Assembly: GCA_020744425.1 (NCBI GenBank)
Contig: JAGMUV010000037.1
Location: forward strand, 434,001-498,000
Origin: Dactylonectria macrodidyma
Taxonomy: Eukaryota; Ascomycota; Sordariomycetes; Hypocreales; Nectriaceae
DNA length: 64,000 nt
Direction of reading: 5' to 3'
The translations under genes were made by a program, and so were the position numbers. Under the pieces are notes generated by a model, which was not told the DNA's origin, did no database searches, and was given only the letters and a program-made list of their open reading frames with translations. Shown piece by piece: positions 42,131-53,550 of the stretch (position 1 is the stretch's first letter; every line of letters starts with the position of its first letter).

Positions 42131-44015
42131 TACAACATTGATTTAGTCACTTAGCGAGCTGCGCTCTGAAGCTATAGGGGATCCCATTCGCTAGCCGCAG
42201 CCACTGACTCGGTCGGTGGAGGAAGGAAGTTGCCGACTGAGACTAAGTGCGGGAGCGCTTTTGATTTGCCGCACTTACCTTAATCAGGTCTGGGTATACC
42301 AGGGCTTGGGGAAGCCTTGCCCAGGGCAATGTAAAGGGCCGTATCAACACCTTGGGCTCGCACATTGCTTGCAGGTGGCTCCAACCCAAACTTCTGTCAG
42401 TTGCTGAATTTGAGTTGCCAACTCCGAAAGCTAGCTGACGCCACCGAGTGCCAGCCCCGCGCAGGCCAGACAACGCAAAAATGATATGTGAAAACGGAGA
42501 AACATGCCCATTTATGGCTCAGATGAACATGATAGAAAGTACATTCTTCCAAACGGGCTTTCAATCAGCAGAAGAATTTGGCGGTAGAAATAGCTTCGGC
42601 CTTTCTGTGCTGAATTCGAGCTGCGTGTCAGCTTTGGAATTCGGGTTCCTTTGCTGCTGAATTGCCAAGTAGCATACCATCTCAGCCCTGTCACCTGATG
42701 CTAAGGTCGGGCCGGCACGATGGCATCGAGACGATGGCAACGGCACATAACCAAAGTTGATGGCCGAGAATTCTCGTAAGTGCTAGAAACACTGTCTTCG
42801 CGCCACAGTTTGGTTACTGACCCAGGACCATGCCGGCACTCAGCGGCATAACTGCAGAATGCCGGGGAAGAAGGCAGTAGCGCAAGCACAGATTTCAACC
42901 CCCCCTGCACGGAAAGCTCCGCCAAGGTGATGTACCGGCCTTCCGCAAGCCACAAAACGGTCTGTCACCTTCGCATGGCGCGTCCGCCGTCAACATTTGC
43001 ACGGGCCATGAGTGGACAGGCCACTTTAGTGACAGGAAAGATCACCACCGCGTGCGATACCAATTCGTATCAGTAGCTATTCTAGCAAATAACTCGCCTG
43101 TCTACCTGTTGTGCCAGTAGCATCTTGTGTTTAATGTAATAGGCGCTGCCCAAAACATTGATGCTTTCGCGCCACAGAAATCTGGAAATACACTAGAACC
43201 CTAGCGCTCATTGCTCTCTCCATGGCCATGATCAGCGTTTTACTTAATTATTCTTGATTTGTTCTCGACGACAGGGGCTACTAGGCTGGAGAGTGCACAT
43301 TAGGTGCTGAATTGTACGGAAGAGGACCCGACGAGATGTTATGCAAACTTGAAGGTATAGTCAGATCTACTAGGAATCGCATCCAATCTCGCGACACTCA
43401 ACCGCTCCAGCCTCCAACCCTAGAGCACTACTCCTATAATGATGTTCAACCTGAAAGTCGTTCAACGTTCTATGTTGATCACTTCGCCCAGGTAATGAAT
43501 GCCGCATCTTCCCTCCCCAGAATTTACTAGAAATACAAGTTGGGTCTAGCGTGGCGCCAAACGCTACGCGACTCCACAGGCAACGTCCGTGCCAAGTCTA
43601 GACTAGTCTTCGGCAAGGCCGTGCTCTGTGAGAGCTTGCCAGAAGCTCTCGAAGCTTTCTTGCTAGCGTCGTCTTTAGGTACCGAAGCCTCCTGTACTGT
43701 TAAGGGTGGGAGATTTTCAGGCAGGGGGGAGGAAAGTTTGAATTCTAGCCAATCTGTGCAAAAGCTGGGGATGCTTGCGGGCGTCACGGCGTACTTAAGT
43801 TCGTGATGTCTCACTAGATCTGTATGAGGGCTAGACTTCAGCTCCTGTGGCTTAAGCTATTGACTGGCGGCTGATGATACACCAAACGGTGGGCAAGGAT
43901 ACCTATCTTGATCAATATCGTCCTTAATTTAAATTGTGATGCCTCTTCTGCATGTAACCAGAGTCTGACTAAAATTACCATCATTCTAAGTTGACAACCC
44001 AATATTTGGTTCACG
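42131..44015. other. Gene-free stretch
   Basis: No convincing gene was found. Short frames occur near 42448-42660 and 43312-43530 but show no family features. No element ends were recognised. Confidence 0.35.
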
Positions 44016-45687
44016 ATGATCACACTCCTCTCTCCCAATTTTGTCCTCCAAGAGGTGACCGAAGATGACCTTGCTCTTGCTTCGCTGGCCTGGGGCTTCA
44101 CGATCGGCTTTGGATGGCTCACCACCTGGACGGCCCTGAAGCAAACAAAACATATTTACGAGAGACGCGGCCTTCTCGTATTCCGCAATGCCTATGTCTG
44201 GATGATTTGGCTCGAGATTCTTGTATGCCTCATCTTCAGCATTATCTGTTGGTTGCACTTGAAAGGCATAATTCCCCCAAGGTAAGCGTTGATCCCCTGT
44301 GTGTGAGACGATTCCTCCTCGCACAGCCCACGTTTCGTATCGGTGCAAACACATCGAACATATCTGGATAGTCAAGGTAACGCTGGAAATGTTGACCGTG
44401 CTGGAAATCGAACATGGCGACGTGGCAATCGACACCTGTTGGTAGGGTAGTTGAAAGTGTGAGGAGGGATCTCTTAGTGACGTAACGTTTGAAGAAAGTA
44501 CTGATTACTGAATCTTTTAGTTTCGCGTTCTTTTTTTGCATTCGTAAGCAGTCCATAATCACCTCAAGTCGCCAAGAATAAGATAATAACCTTCATAGTT
44601 ACGACATGGGCACTTCAAGTAAGTGTGCTCCACCTACCCCTCTGAAGTTTATCAATGATTCTAACCATTTTAGGTTCAATTTCTTCTCCAAATTATCATT
44701 AATCGTTGCTCCATCCTTCTCACAGATCCGATAACGGGATACCGTCTAAAAGTTGGTGTTGCAGTCTAATTACAGCCGTTAATATCTCAGTCTATAATAT
44801 TTGGATCCCCGCCCGGCTCCAGATCTCAGAAAGATATATCTGGATCAACGAGTGGTGGGACCGTGTCGAGAAGGTCATCTACCTTCTTGTCGACGGAGCA
44901 CTCAATTTCTATTTCATTCGCATTGTTCAACAGAACCTGGTGGCAAATGGCTTAACCAAGTATAAGGGTCTGGTTAAGTTCAATATGTGTATCGTCGGAT
45001 TCTCTCTCAGCATGGATGTCCTTATTATCTCTATGATGAGCTTGCATAATACGTTCGTGTAAGTCAACTCCATTATATTACCATGCATCGCATGAACCGA
45101 CAAATTTTCGCGATGAGGAAAAGCGGAATAGACAATGGGAGGCATTGTTAACTATAAATTCAGTTACATGCAGTTTCATCCCTTCGCCTACATAGTCAAG
45201 CTCAAAATCGAGATGTCAATGGCAGACTTGATAAGGGAAAATTGCCAGACAACGAGATTGTGGTGTCATCTCCGACGGCACTTTTGGCGACCTCGAGACA
45301 GCGCGACAGAGCACCGCTCCAAGTAAAGGCCTCACATCCACGTATATTAGGACAAGAGTCTCCACGGATGGAATTCGTACTGTTCACGGAGTTGATGCAG
45401 CATCTATCGAGCTGCAGGAAGGACCAGATGGGTCAGCTGCCTTCAATGGCTGGTCAAAGGCGAACAGGGACACGGGGTTTCTTGGCCAATCTTCATCTTC
45501 AAGTTTGCAAGTGGGCGTGGCTATTTATACCACGGAAAACAATCGCATCGACGTCGACGCTGCGACAAGCAATCATGGGGAAAGCACATGTAGTGTTACA
45601 GATAGCTTAGACGAGAACGGATCGGCAAGGAAGGACAGCGATGACGAAAGACCGCTGAGGTACAAGCAGATGGAAGATAGGAAGTAA
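44016..45687 (+). pseudogene. Fungal integral membrane protein gene with frameshifts
   Basis: The ATG at 44016 gives WGFTIGFGWLTTWTALKQTK and LEILVCLIFSIICWLHLKG. An intron starts at 44282. After a poorly resolved region, FIVTTWALQ is followed by a small intron (GTAAGT ... TTTTAG) and FLLQIIINRCSILLTDPITG. A one-base deletion near 44765 shifts the frame into LITAVNISVYNIWIPARLQI and VDGALNFYFIRIVQQNL. Intron 45059-45163 splits NTFV from YMQFHPFAYIVKL. A one-base insertion near 45235 precedes IARQRDCGVISDGTFGDLET and the hydrophilic tail to the TAA at 45685-45687. The protein is a multi-pass membrane protein of a widespread but uncharacterised fungal family. Two indels make it a likely pseudogene, unless the assembly has errors there. 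Confidence 0.6.
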
Positions 45688-47769
45688 ATAAATGATGATG
45701 TGGACAAGCGCGGATCGTCTTCTTCCAGACCCCGCGAGCCGCTACTCTCGTAATCCATACCTTCTGAGAATTCATCCATGATCCGTAATCATATATGGAG
45801 ATGGTCATTCTTGATTCGAGTTGACGTTTGCCACGTGCGTTCGCGAGGGTGTCCAGCACTTCTGGGGGAATTGATACCTTCTACCTGCGACGACGACGTC
45901 GTATTCAGCAAGAGAAAACTAGAGGGTCTAGTTTTTATTCGCATTCCTTTCATTCAATAGAAAAACGGGCATATGTCTGAGATATTCTCGTCCATTGTGT
46001 GGCAGAGCGATACAGAGGCGTGCCTACCCTATACCATCAGGTGAGACGGTACCAAGGCTCTTACCAAAGGGCTCAGCTTACGCTGGCCTACTTACTAGCT
46101 CGCGACATGGCCGTCCAGAGGGTCTTTGTTATCGTCGTGTCTGAATCCGGTCATCTTGGACCAGGTTTGTCTTGAACTTGGATGCGCTGAGGACCCTATT
46201 CCCTCGCGGCCTCAGCCCTCCAGGTAGTGAGGCCGCCGCCTCCTGCGAACGATCCCTTCTTTGAAGCCAGCTGCCTGTCCGTCTGCCGTCCAGTTCCCAC
46301 TACAATCGCCCAGCTGCATTGTTTGCTTGCCACTGTGTTATCTGCTTCTTGTTTACGTCGGTCCAGAACGCTTCCTTTTCGATCTCTTCGATCTCTTCGA
46401 TCACGCGTCTCCTTTATCCAACAGGCTATGATACCCCCTTTCAATTCTTGTTTCACCATCCCCGACAACATCAGCGCTACTGGCCCCGTAGTCGCAGGCT
46501 ATACTGGGTTGCAAAAATACACCTACTCGACCGGCAAGAGGGTCGCCATCACCTCCTCCGAGTTGATTACTAAAGATCTCCTGTGGCATGGCTCGACGTC
46601 CATCAAGGCCAATGATACCATCCTCATCTACGCTGGCAGCCGAGACGGAGTCCCGGCCTCTCGAGCGAACCATCGCCATCCAGGCATCCGAGCCCTACAG
46701 CGTCTACTCTTATAGCCCTGGTTCTAGTCCTGGCGTCCAGCCTATCCTCCCCAGCTGGTCCGATGCTGACGCTTGCTAAGTCGGTGTTGATACTGGAGCC
46801 GTTGTCTTGTTCAATCTGACTAGACTGGAGGGAATAAGGAGCCACCTTGGCGGAACCCCTCCCGAAGGACTCGAGTTCCATTCAGGCGATTGTGATGCTA
46901 GGAGATGATGACTCCGTGAGCCTCCAAACCTTCGATCTCTGACAATATCCGAGGCCAGCGCTTCGGCCACGACGGATGTGGCCGCTGTCGCTCGGTCAAA
47001 TCCGCAGCCATAACGCCACGATGTCTCAGGAATCATTCTCATCCATGGCTCTAAGCAGAGCTCCCACTACTCAGAATTAGTTGCGGCAAGTCTCTAGGTG
47101 GAGACTGCGTAATCTAAATTTTGCAGGTTTATTATCTGCACACTGACATTTACTGGAACAAGAAACCTGTTTACAGGAGCTCCTTTCGCCACTCACCTGT
47201 CGATAGTTCGACAGTAGAGTTTAATTCCTGTTTGGCAAAGGCATATGACTACACTCGCATCCCTGTTTTTTCACCAGTCCTTATTGCAACCTCGAGGATA
47301 ATAGGTAGGCTAAACTGCCCCGCTAAGCTCCCAGTTCAGGTCCCAAAAGGCACGTACAGCAGCATAAGCTCCAACGGGGACCTAGAGAGGCAGCTTGGTC
47401 AGTAGCTCGTTACCTGAGAGAGAGCAGAGACGCCGTACCGGCCTCACGTGTGGCCCCAGCGGTTATAGCTTTTTTACGTCGACGGAATCGGCTGAGGCTA
47501 TGGCAACACTGTTATCCCCGAGATGCCATGCTTCACGACAATCCCTCACGGAACTGGCGTTCGACTTCTTTATCGTCCTAAAGACTTACATTCGGCAGGT
47601 ATAGGATAAGCATGAGGACCCTATCAGAGCCGATTTGGCAGAATAATATGGTCATAGTAGTTCGTAATCGGAAGCTAACTACCTGAGGCTATTTCCGTCG
47701 CGCTGGAATATCGGTTAATGACATAGAAAAGCCGCCTTGAATAGTGCTCTTTGAGAGAACTTGTGGCAA
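45688..47769. other. Stretch with one protein-like fragment, otherwise empty
   Basis: At about 46430-46775 the plus strand reads CFTIPDNISATGPVVAGYTG, GKRVAITSSELITKDLLWHG then IQASEPYSVYSYSPGSSPGV after a frame change, ending before 46780. This looks like part of a real but unrecognised protein, now frameshifted. Nothing else up to 47769 could be supported. Confidence 0.35.
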
Positions 47770-48030
47770 TTATTTCGGCGACCCTTGCCTCGTAGTCTCC
47801 TGTGCGAAGCGGAATGCCTTGGTGCTTTCGATGGTGCTCTGGATGATGAGCCATCCAGGGATGACGACCCAGAACCCATTAAGCATGACGAAGTAGGCCC
47901 AGAAATAGAACGGCTCCGGCCTGCAGTAGACGGCGGCGTAGACTGACTCGTCGAAGAAGAACGTCGCGTAGTACAGGGAATCGGAAGGGGCTCTGCCAAA
48001 GTACACATGTTGCGCATCGCACATGTCGGC
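47770..48030 (-). pseudogene. Emopamil-binding/EXPERA-type sterol isomerase, C-terminal part
   Basis: The last 80 or so residues before the stop at 47770 read SDSLYYATFFFDESVYAAVY, CRPEPFYFWAYFVMLNGFWV and VIPGWLIIQST. They resemble the final transmembrane helices of EBP (delta8-delta7 sterol isomerase)-like EXPERA proteins, which act in the ER membrane. The frame stays open upstream to 48414, but that part does not look like the family and has no ATG. Either an upstream intron was missed or only the 3' end survives. Confidence 0.45.
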
Positions 48031-48749
48031 TGAGCTGTTCTGGCGTATCGAATGCGCTGCAGTAGTGATGGATTGTTTCTCTAGGTGGCAAATCGACGCC
48101 GAAACAGGCGATATGATATTACGAGGAGATGTGCGCATACTGCCGCAACCGACGAGGCATTGCCAAACGTGTGACATCTCAGGTAATAGGATGGCGACTT
48201 GGTTGCAGGTGCTGCTCCAAGACGGCCTCGGACACGAAATCTTCCACTCCTTGACAGGGGGTATGAGGAGCATCACGATATGCTGACCAGCATGAACAAT
48301 CTTGCCTATACTTGGAAGCATCAAGGCGTTCTGGAGACGTACTGGCTCTGATGACGAAGTGCGTTCTTCATCGACAACGACTGCTTGGCCCAGGGTCATC
48401 CATACACGACACAATCATTAGCAACTTAGATGAGTGGCCGGAATTGGCCACGCGAGTTTAAGGAATGTCGGCTTTAATTCTAGCTCATCTCACCTAAAAC
48501 AAGCAATAATCCCATGCTCAAACAAGTCGGTACTGATGACCGAATAATGAAGTTGGATATTGAACCGTCTATACTAAAACCCAAAACGAAGACCGTCCAT
48601 GATACACTTGTTGAGTGACAAGTGCAATTTTCACCACCCTTGCGTTGATAATTTGGTGCATACCGGAGGGATATCAGGGAATCCTTCCGCCAATCTTGAG
48701 TAACACATCCGTTGATACCAAACATACCGTTATGGGTACCGGCCTCTGG
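48031..48749. other. No gene assigned
   Basis: The minus-strand frame of the EXPERA-like end continues to 48414 without family features. The rest shows nothing recognisable. Confidence 0.3.
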
Positions 48750-49628
48750 TCACAAGGTCCGGAAACCCTTCTCAGCCCTCGTGACTTCGATTGCGTGAAC
48801 ACAGAGTACTTCAACGGACTCGGGAGGTATCAGCCCCTGACTGCCGAAGTAAATCTGCGACTCTATGTTGGCCGTTGCCACTGCCCATTGGAATGCTGTC
48901 TTGCCCCATCGATCTTGTGCCTCAATCTCAGCTCCCCTCTGTAGCAACAGCCGCGCCAAGGTTACTCCGCCATGGTGAGCAGCCCAATGCAAAGCTCGTC
49001 GCCCGTGATAGTCTGCAGCGTTGACGTTTGCTCCTCTTTCAATGAGGTAGTCCGGGATCCGAAACCGCCAGGCCTTTGCGGCAAGCAACATTGGTGTCCA
49101 TCCATGCACTTTGGCGTCCACATCAGCGCCATCCTCAACCAGAATCCTAACAATGTCTGAATACCCATCCCCGGCAGCAATGTGCAAAGCCGTCCGACCG
49201 TGTCGCTCCCGTCGGTTGGGATCCGCCCCATTCTCCAGAAGTAATTCTACGAGGCCCCCGAGATCAAGCCATGCCCCTGAGGCTTTATCGGCGGATCGGT
49301 TACTCTTGAGCTCTCCTGGCACGAGGATCTGAGACTAGTGACACCTCGAGTCTTCCCTAGCTTCAGGGTCATTCACAAAGCCAACGTCCATCTTTCGTTT
49401 CCCTATAGAACTATCAATCGGCTCGTTGGGTTTTGCTAGTGGCCTTCGTTGAAGTGTCGGGGTTGACTTATTGCCCTCTGCGAATGCCGCCAGCTTCTCA
49501 CTGAGGTCGGCAAACCAGCTCAGCACATCGTCCTGCTTCGCGTCTTCAGGCCATCCGCTCCAGCCGTCATCAAAGAATGGGTTGCTACCTTCCTGGTACT
49601 GCTTGAGAAATTTGCTCCAGAGGGTGAA
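48750..49628 (-). pseudogene. Chimera: FunK1 kinase N-terminal part joined to ankyrin repeats
   Basis: In one frame from about 49628 the minus strand reads FTLWSKFLKQYQEGSNPFFD, SWFADLSEKLAAFAEG, RRPLAKPNEPIDSSIGKRKM and VPGELKSNRSADKASGAWLD. This is the segment usually found upstream of the catalytic domain in fungal FunK1 kinases. Directly after LDLG (about 49255) the sequence switches in frame to ankyrin repeats: GLVELLLENGADPNRRERHG, RTALHIAAGDGYSDIVRILV, RALHWAAHHGGVTLARLLLQ, to a stop at 48750. A TAG lies in the FunK1 part after RCH, where the family has Trp, and a TGA precedes FTLW. The kinase catalytic domain is absent. The join looks like a recombination product. Confidence 0.65.
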
Positions 49629-49793
49629 TCATTCACTCTCGTGTGCTGAGTGACGACATGTGCCTGAGAGAGCATCACAAAACATAGTAGTAGGTACAGC
49701 AATGAACGGCGGTTAACATGATCGTCAAATGCTCACAGAGCGATTGCAAGCCCCCGGCGTCTTTGCCTCAAAATAGATACAGAATCAATGCCC

Positions 49794-50678
49794 TTAAGTG
49801 TTCGCAGCATAGGAAATCGGCCCTGAGATCTCCTCCACTCCATCCCGGACCACCACAGAGGCTCCTCTTCCCGTTGTCTCGGATAGCTCGGCCTTGAGCT
49901 CCTGGATCTCCAGTTGAGCCGTTTCCTTATCATATGGCTTCGCATGCTCGAAGTCAACCATTTTAACATGTCCCGTTGAAGGCTCCACCAGGAAATTATA
50001 GCGGTTCGCATCTCCATGTATCCAGCCCGTACGATGGAGCCTGCGCAAGGCCGCTTCACAAGCTGGGAGGTCATCCGAGGACGGATGACGCCCATCGACC
50101 TTCTGCATCAGAAAGCCGATACATCGGTCTTGCTCCATGAGGTGGCCGAGAAAAGCGGGCGCAATTGAATGCTCGCCAGGACTCAGGTTCCGTGAGATGC
50201 TCTCGTAGATCTCGGTCTCGCGTTGAAGCTGGGGAATCCACCATTCAAAAATAGCCACCTTGGATAAGGCTCTCTGACCCTCGAACTCGACCTCTTTGAC
50301 ACGGGTTTTGTGGCTTGCTATACGCTTCAACGAGAGGACATCGAGCTGGCGAGGATGCCACAATAAGTTGATGCTGCGCAGCGGGGTCCAAGAAAGGCTG
50401 TGTTCGACCTTGCCATCTGATCCTTGGTACATTCGCATTGTGATCCAGTTGGCATTGGGGAAGGGGGGAAGCTTCGGTATTAGAAGATGCGGCCGACATA
50501 AGGTATCGAGGTCCAAGATAGGACGGGGAAGCAAAGAGATAGTGAGGTAGTGCACTCTTCTCCCAGCTCTGATGCGATACATGGCTTCAACGTCATCGAT
50601 CTCTTGACTTAGAACCTCAAGATCCGTTTTTGGCACAGGATCAGAGGAGATAGCCGAGCCATTGGCGAGAGCCGACAT
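49794..50678 (-). CDS. Protein-kinase-like / aminoglycoside-phosphotransferase-fold protein, 294 aa
   Basis: The preferred start is the ATG at 50678 (MSALANGSAISSDPVPKTDL). An N-terminal part with EAMYRIRAGRRVHYLTISLL and MRMYQGSDGKVEHSLSW precedes a small kinase-like lobe. The motif WIHGDANRYNFLV (about residue 233) matches the HxDxxxxN catalytic loop, and MVDFEHA replaces the DFG metal-binding motif. AEPAFLGHL-type and RCIGFLMQKVDG segments fit the hinge. Similar fungal proteins act as small-molecule or protein kinases of unknown substrate. The frame stays open upstream to 50942 but without ATG. The frame is intact. Confidence 0.65.
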   Translation of the reverse strand: MSALANGSAISSDPVPKTDLEVLSQEIDDVEAMYRIRAGRRVHYLTISLLPRPILDLDTLCRPHLLIPKLPPFPNANWITMRMYQGSDGKVEHSLSWTPLRSINLLWHPRQLDVLSLKRIASHKTRVKEVEFEGQRALSKVAIFEWWIPQLQRETEIYESISRNLSPGEHSIAPAFLGHLMEQDRCIGFLMQKVDGRHPSSDDLPACEAALRRLHRTGWIHGDANRYNFLVEPSTGHVKMVDFEHAKPYDKETAQLEIQELKAELSETTGRGASVVVRDGVEEISGPISYAANT

Positions 50679-51506
50679 TTTGCGGGGGACTTGTAAAAGA
50701 GGAGAAATGATGCTGTTCGTTGGTGTTGGGGGTTGACAGAAGACTAAATCAGCAAGTGGAGGGCGAAGCACGGGCCTGCGGTTTGCTTTTTCGTAATCAA
50801 AAACGGAATTGGAGCTGCTGGACAACCGCTGTGGCTTTAGCTGAGCCCTTAAGCGCCCAATGTCAGACACTAGTGCGACAAATCTGTCCACCTGTTCCAG
50901 CCAAGGATGCTTTCGGGCGGTTATACCAAAATCCCGGGTCACTCCAGCGGTTACATGAAATATCGGGCCTCGGCGATACGCGCTCTCTGTGATAACCCTA
51001 GCGATTGGCCAGATTGGCCGCGCCTTTACGGAGTTGAATTTCTAAAATTAACCATGGATGTTGGCAAGTCTACTTTTCGGGGGTCCTTGGTTAACCTACT
51101 AGGTGATGACAGGAAGAATGCTCGTGTATAAGTAAGAGATTGAATCTGCCCTCAACCCGGTCTCCTGTGTTTTCAACCTTTTCTCATCAGTAACCAATCC
51201 AACTCTTCACTCTTATTCCTCAGCCAGTGAGTATTCTTGCACCAGCCATCTGCTCAGCGGCAGCATGCCCTCTTCATGTTTGATGTTGCTCAGATTAGGA
51301 TGGTGACCAAGTTTGCACAGTTACACAAGCATCAATCACACAAGCACCAAGCTGCAAAACTTTTCGAGTACGGCAGACGCGTCATCACTCCACTCGCAAA
51401 GGTAATCAATCTCACCGCATGCTTCCCGACACACAAGGTCCGTACAGATGGCTTACTCCCTTTACGAGAACAGACCCCGTTCGATTGAGAATTTTTTGTC
51501 GACGTC
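50679..51506. other. Intergenic, promoters of the flanking genes
   Basis: Divergent genes start at 50678 (minus) and 51507 (plus). A plausible leader or intron occurs around 51220-51420. No other gene was supported. Confidence 0.35.
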
Positions 51507-51719
51507 ATGTGTACCCAAGAGTATAACGTGTATCAGTGCGGATGTGTCAAAATTGGCGAGTTTTATCAGTGCGACGAGAAATACAATGCCCAGTCAAACC
51601 TGAAGTGCAGGCAGCCGACCAGGAGTAACAAAGAGTCGCGGAATTACTGCGCCAGGCACCTCGTGAGTGATGACAAGGCCAAGGAGGAGTTCCGAGGACG
51701 GTACCCTCGCCAGCCTTGA
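51507..51719 (+). CDS. Small cysteine-rich protein, 70 aa
   Basis: The ATG at 51507 opens a 70-residue protein with Cys pattern MCTQEYNVYQCGCVK, YQCDEKYNAQSNLKC and NYCARHL, ending GRYPRQP. No signal peptide is visible, so it is probably intracellular, and the Cys/His arrangement could bind zinc. It resembles short conserved hypothetical proteins of Aspergillus relatives. The gene may have an untranslated first exon upstream. Function is unknown. Confidence 0.55.
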   Translation: MCTQEYNVYQCGCVKIGEFYQCDEKYNAQSNLKCRQPTRSNKESRNYCARHLVSDDKAKEEFRGRYPRQP

Positions 51720-51928
51720 ATATGAGATTCTTGTTTCGAGACTGTCGAGTAGCCAGAGATGTAGCTTTAGTGCGAGTGGATAGTGAAGTAGCTCTATCAG
51801 ACAGTGGGGGGTTATTATTAAGTGAATATAGATGTTGCGTAAAGATCCAAGGTCTACTCGCGCCGCGAAAGTTGATCCGTAGTCTTATCACACATTTATC
51901 TTCCAAATGAATAAGTCCGAGCAATCAT

Positions 51929-52162
51929 TCACCTTTTCATTGTTGTCCCGTCGATAGTGACCTCACGAAGCATTTCTCCGAGCGCCTGATCATCGTAAGG
52001 CAAATCGGTTGCCCCCGACTGAGACCGTCCAAAGGTACCATACCGCTTGGCAACGTGAGCACCCTCCGATGCAGCATCAGCCAATGGCTGCTCCGGATGT
52101 AAGGAGGGCATAATCAATGCTTCTGCTCCAAAGGCCAAGGGAAAGGACCAGGTTGAATGCAC
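51929..52162 (-). other. Protein-like ORF end, unrecognised
   Basis: The minus strand reads LADAASEGAHVAKRYGTFGR, SGATDLPYDDQALGEMLREV then TIDGTTMKR and a stop at 51929. The composition looks coding, but there is no ATG at the head and no family could be named. It may be the last exon of a decayed gene. Confidence 0.25.
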
Positions 52163-52205
52163 TTTTTTTTGGTATCTATCGCTGATATTGCCCTATTCTA
52201 CAGCA

Positions 52206-53297
52206 TTATTCCATCCGTTCTGTTTCCCACCCAGTTAGTAATCTGTTTGCTCCATAGCAGGTTTTGATATGCTCCACAAAGCCCTCTCGACAATGCAGGC
52301 GAGTCGTCAAGGCACGAAGAGGGCGACTCGGACGAATACCCCGCGGGGCGAGATCTTCCAAAACAGCAGCAGGTAGGAGTCCTTGTGAGTGAAGCTCATC
52401 AACAAGACGACACCCCTTGCAAAGCCGTCCACAATCCGCACTAGTTCCACTCAAGTAAGGCATGCGGATGGACGCCATACCACCAAAGTCGTCCTCAACG
52501 AGGTTTGATCTCTCTGGCATCCGTGATAGATCGCATCCTGGGGGCTCCAGCGGCGCCTCGTGAAACCACTTGAAGACCCAGAACTCCCGCCAAGTCATGC
52601 CCCGAGTCGGAGTTGTCGGCATGAGGTTGGCCACATTTTCGGTAGACCCATGCACCTCGATTGCCAGCTGTTTGACTTGCTTCACGCTGACTAGACGGTA
52701 TACTTTTCGGCGGGAAATATGGAACATGACGCCATAAGTGCCAGGAATGCTGTGCAATATTGGGAGCTTTTTTAGGTGGTTGTTAGTTAGGTGAAAACAT
52801 TTCCGGGCGATGTTGAGCGTGGTCATGCGTAGGGCATAATTTTGGTGAAGGCATTCGAAGCATACTCGCTCGCAAGTCGGCAGGAGGAGAAAGGCGCCAA
52901 AGTCGAGGCAAGACACGCACCGCTTTGCCCGAAGTGTCTGTCGAAGTAATGCAGCTGAGTGGTATTGTAACAGTCGGGTCTTTCCCAGCGCGACGAGTAC
53001 ATCCGGCGCGTGTTCCAGCAATTCTTTGTACGCAGGAAGAGCCTCGACTATCGCTTTTGCCCTGCGGGAGACCCGCGAAAGTCGAGACAAGGCTTGGAAA
53101 TCGAGGAGATTGAGAATGAATAGGAGGAGCTCTGGAGGTAGAATGTCTATTCGCCCCATTGATGAGTTGGCGGACTTTTGATGAATGGGTGATGTCTCCG
53201 GAAGAGACAGGTTTCGAATCATTCCACCCAAGTCCAGCTCTTGGGTGCAGGTGAGCTTGTCGATAAGCTCTGCAGAGAAGACGCGCTCTAATGGCAT
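52206..53297 (-). CDS. F-box protein, 363 aa
   Basis: The ATG at 53297 starts MPLERVFSAELIDKLTCTQE. The frame extends upstream to 53477 but only from a TTG. A canonical F-box lies at about residues 47-95 (IDILPPELLLFILNLLDFQA then LSRLSRVSRRAKAIVEALPA); F-boxes bind Skp1 in SCF ubiquitin ligases. The remainder has Cys-rich CVSCLDFGAFLLLPTCERVC and, near the end, CGRLCKGCRLVDELH, possibly a metal site. The substrate-recognition part is not a recognised repeat. No break is seen. A MITE-like end begins 156 bp upstream of the ATG, so the promoter may be partly of transposon origin. Confidence 0.75.
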   Translation of the reverse strand: MPLERVFSAELIDKLTCTQELDLGGMIRNLSLPETSPIHQKSANSSMGRIDILPPELLLFILNLLDFQALSRLSRVSRRAKAIVEALPAYKELLEHAPDVLVALGKTRLLQYHSAALLRQTLRAKRCVSCLDFGAFLLLPTCERVCFECLHQNYALRMTTLNIARKCFHLTNNHLKKLPILHSIPGTYGVMFHISRRKVYRLVSVKQVKQLAIEVHGSTENVANLMPTTPTRGMTWREFWVFKWFHEAPLEPPGCDLSRMPERSNLVEDDFGGMASIRMPYLSGTSADCGRLCKGCRLVDELHSQGLLPAAVLEDLAPRGIRPSRPLRALTTRLHCREGFVEHIKTCYGANRLLTGWETERME

Positions 53298-53452
53298 GCT
53301 TGTCAACGAACTTTGTGGCAAGTTTGGGAGAAGATGGGGTAGCCAGTTGGGGGGCTGGAAGATTGGCCTGGGTGCATTGTTGGCCTCACGGAGGTTGATG
53401 GTGGTGAAGGGATGTTGACAAGACAAGCTTGTCGCGTCAACGCGGAAAGTTA

Positions 53453-53550
53453 CCTCAACAAGCTCAGACCCACTCAATTAAGCGCACAAACGTACCGATC
53501 ACGTGCTTCTGTGAGAGGGCCTGAGCGTTACCTCAGGCACTCAGACCCAC
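53453..53550. repeat. MITE-like terminal sequences, two direct copies
   Basis: After TA at 53451-53452 the sequence reads CCTCAACAAGCTCAGACCC. After TA at 53529-53530 it reads CCTCAGGCACTCAGACCC. The first is close to the MITE end at 9054 (CCTCAGCAAGCTCAGGCC). Both copies point the same way, and no matching inverted end was found to the right, so these are isolated or nested ends. Confidence 0.5.

Noticed and set aside
53298..53477. Extended N-terminus of the F-box protein, including codons from a MITE-like end
   Set aside because: The upstream frame begins at TTG, not ATG. The first ATG is 53297, so translation of transposon-derived codons is not supported.
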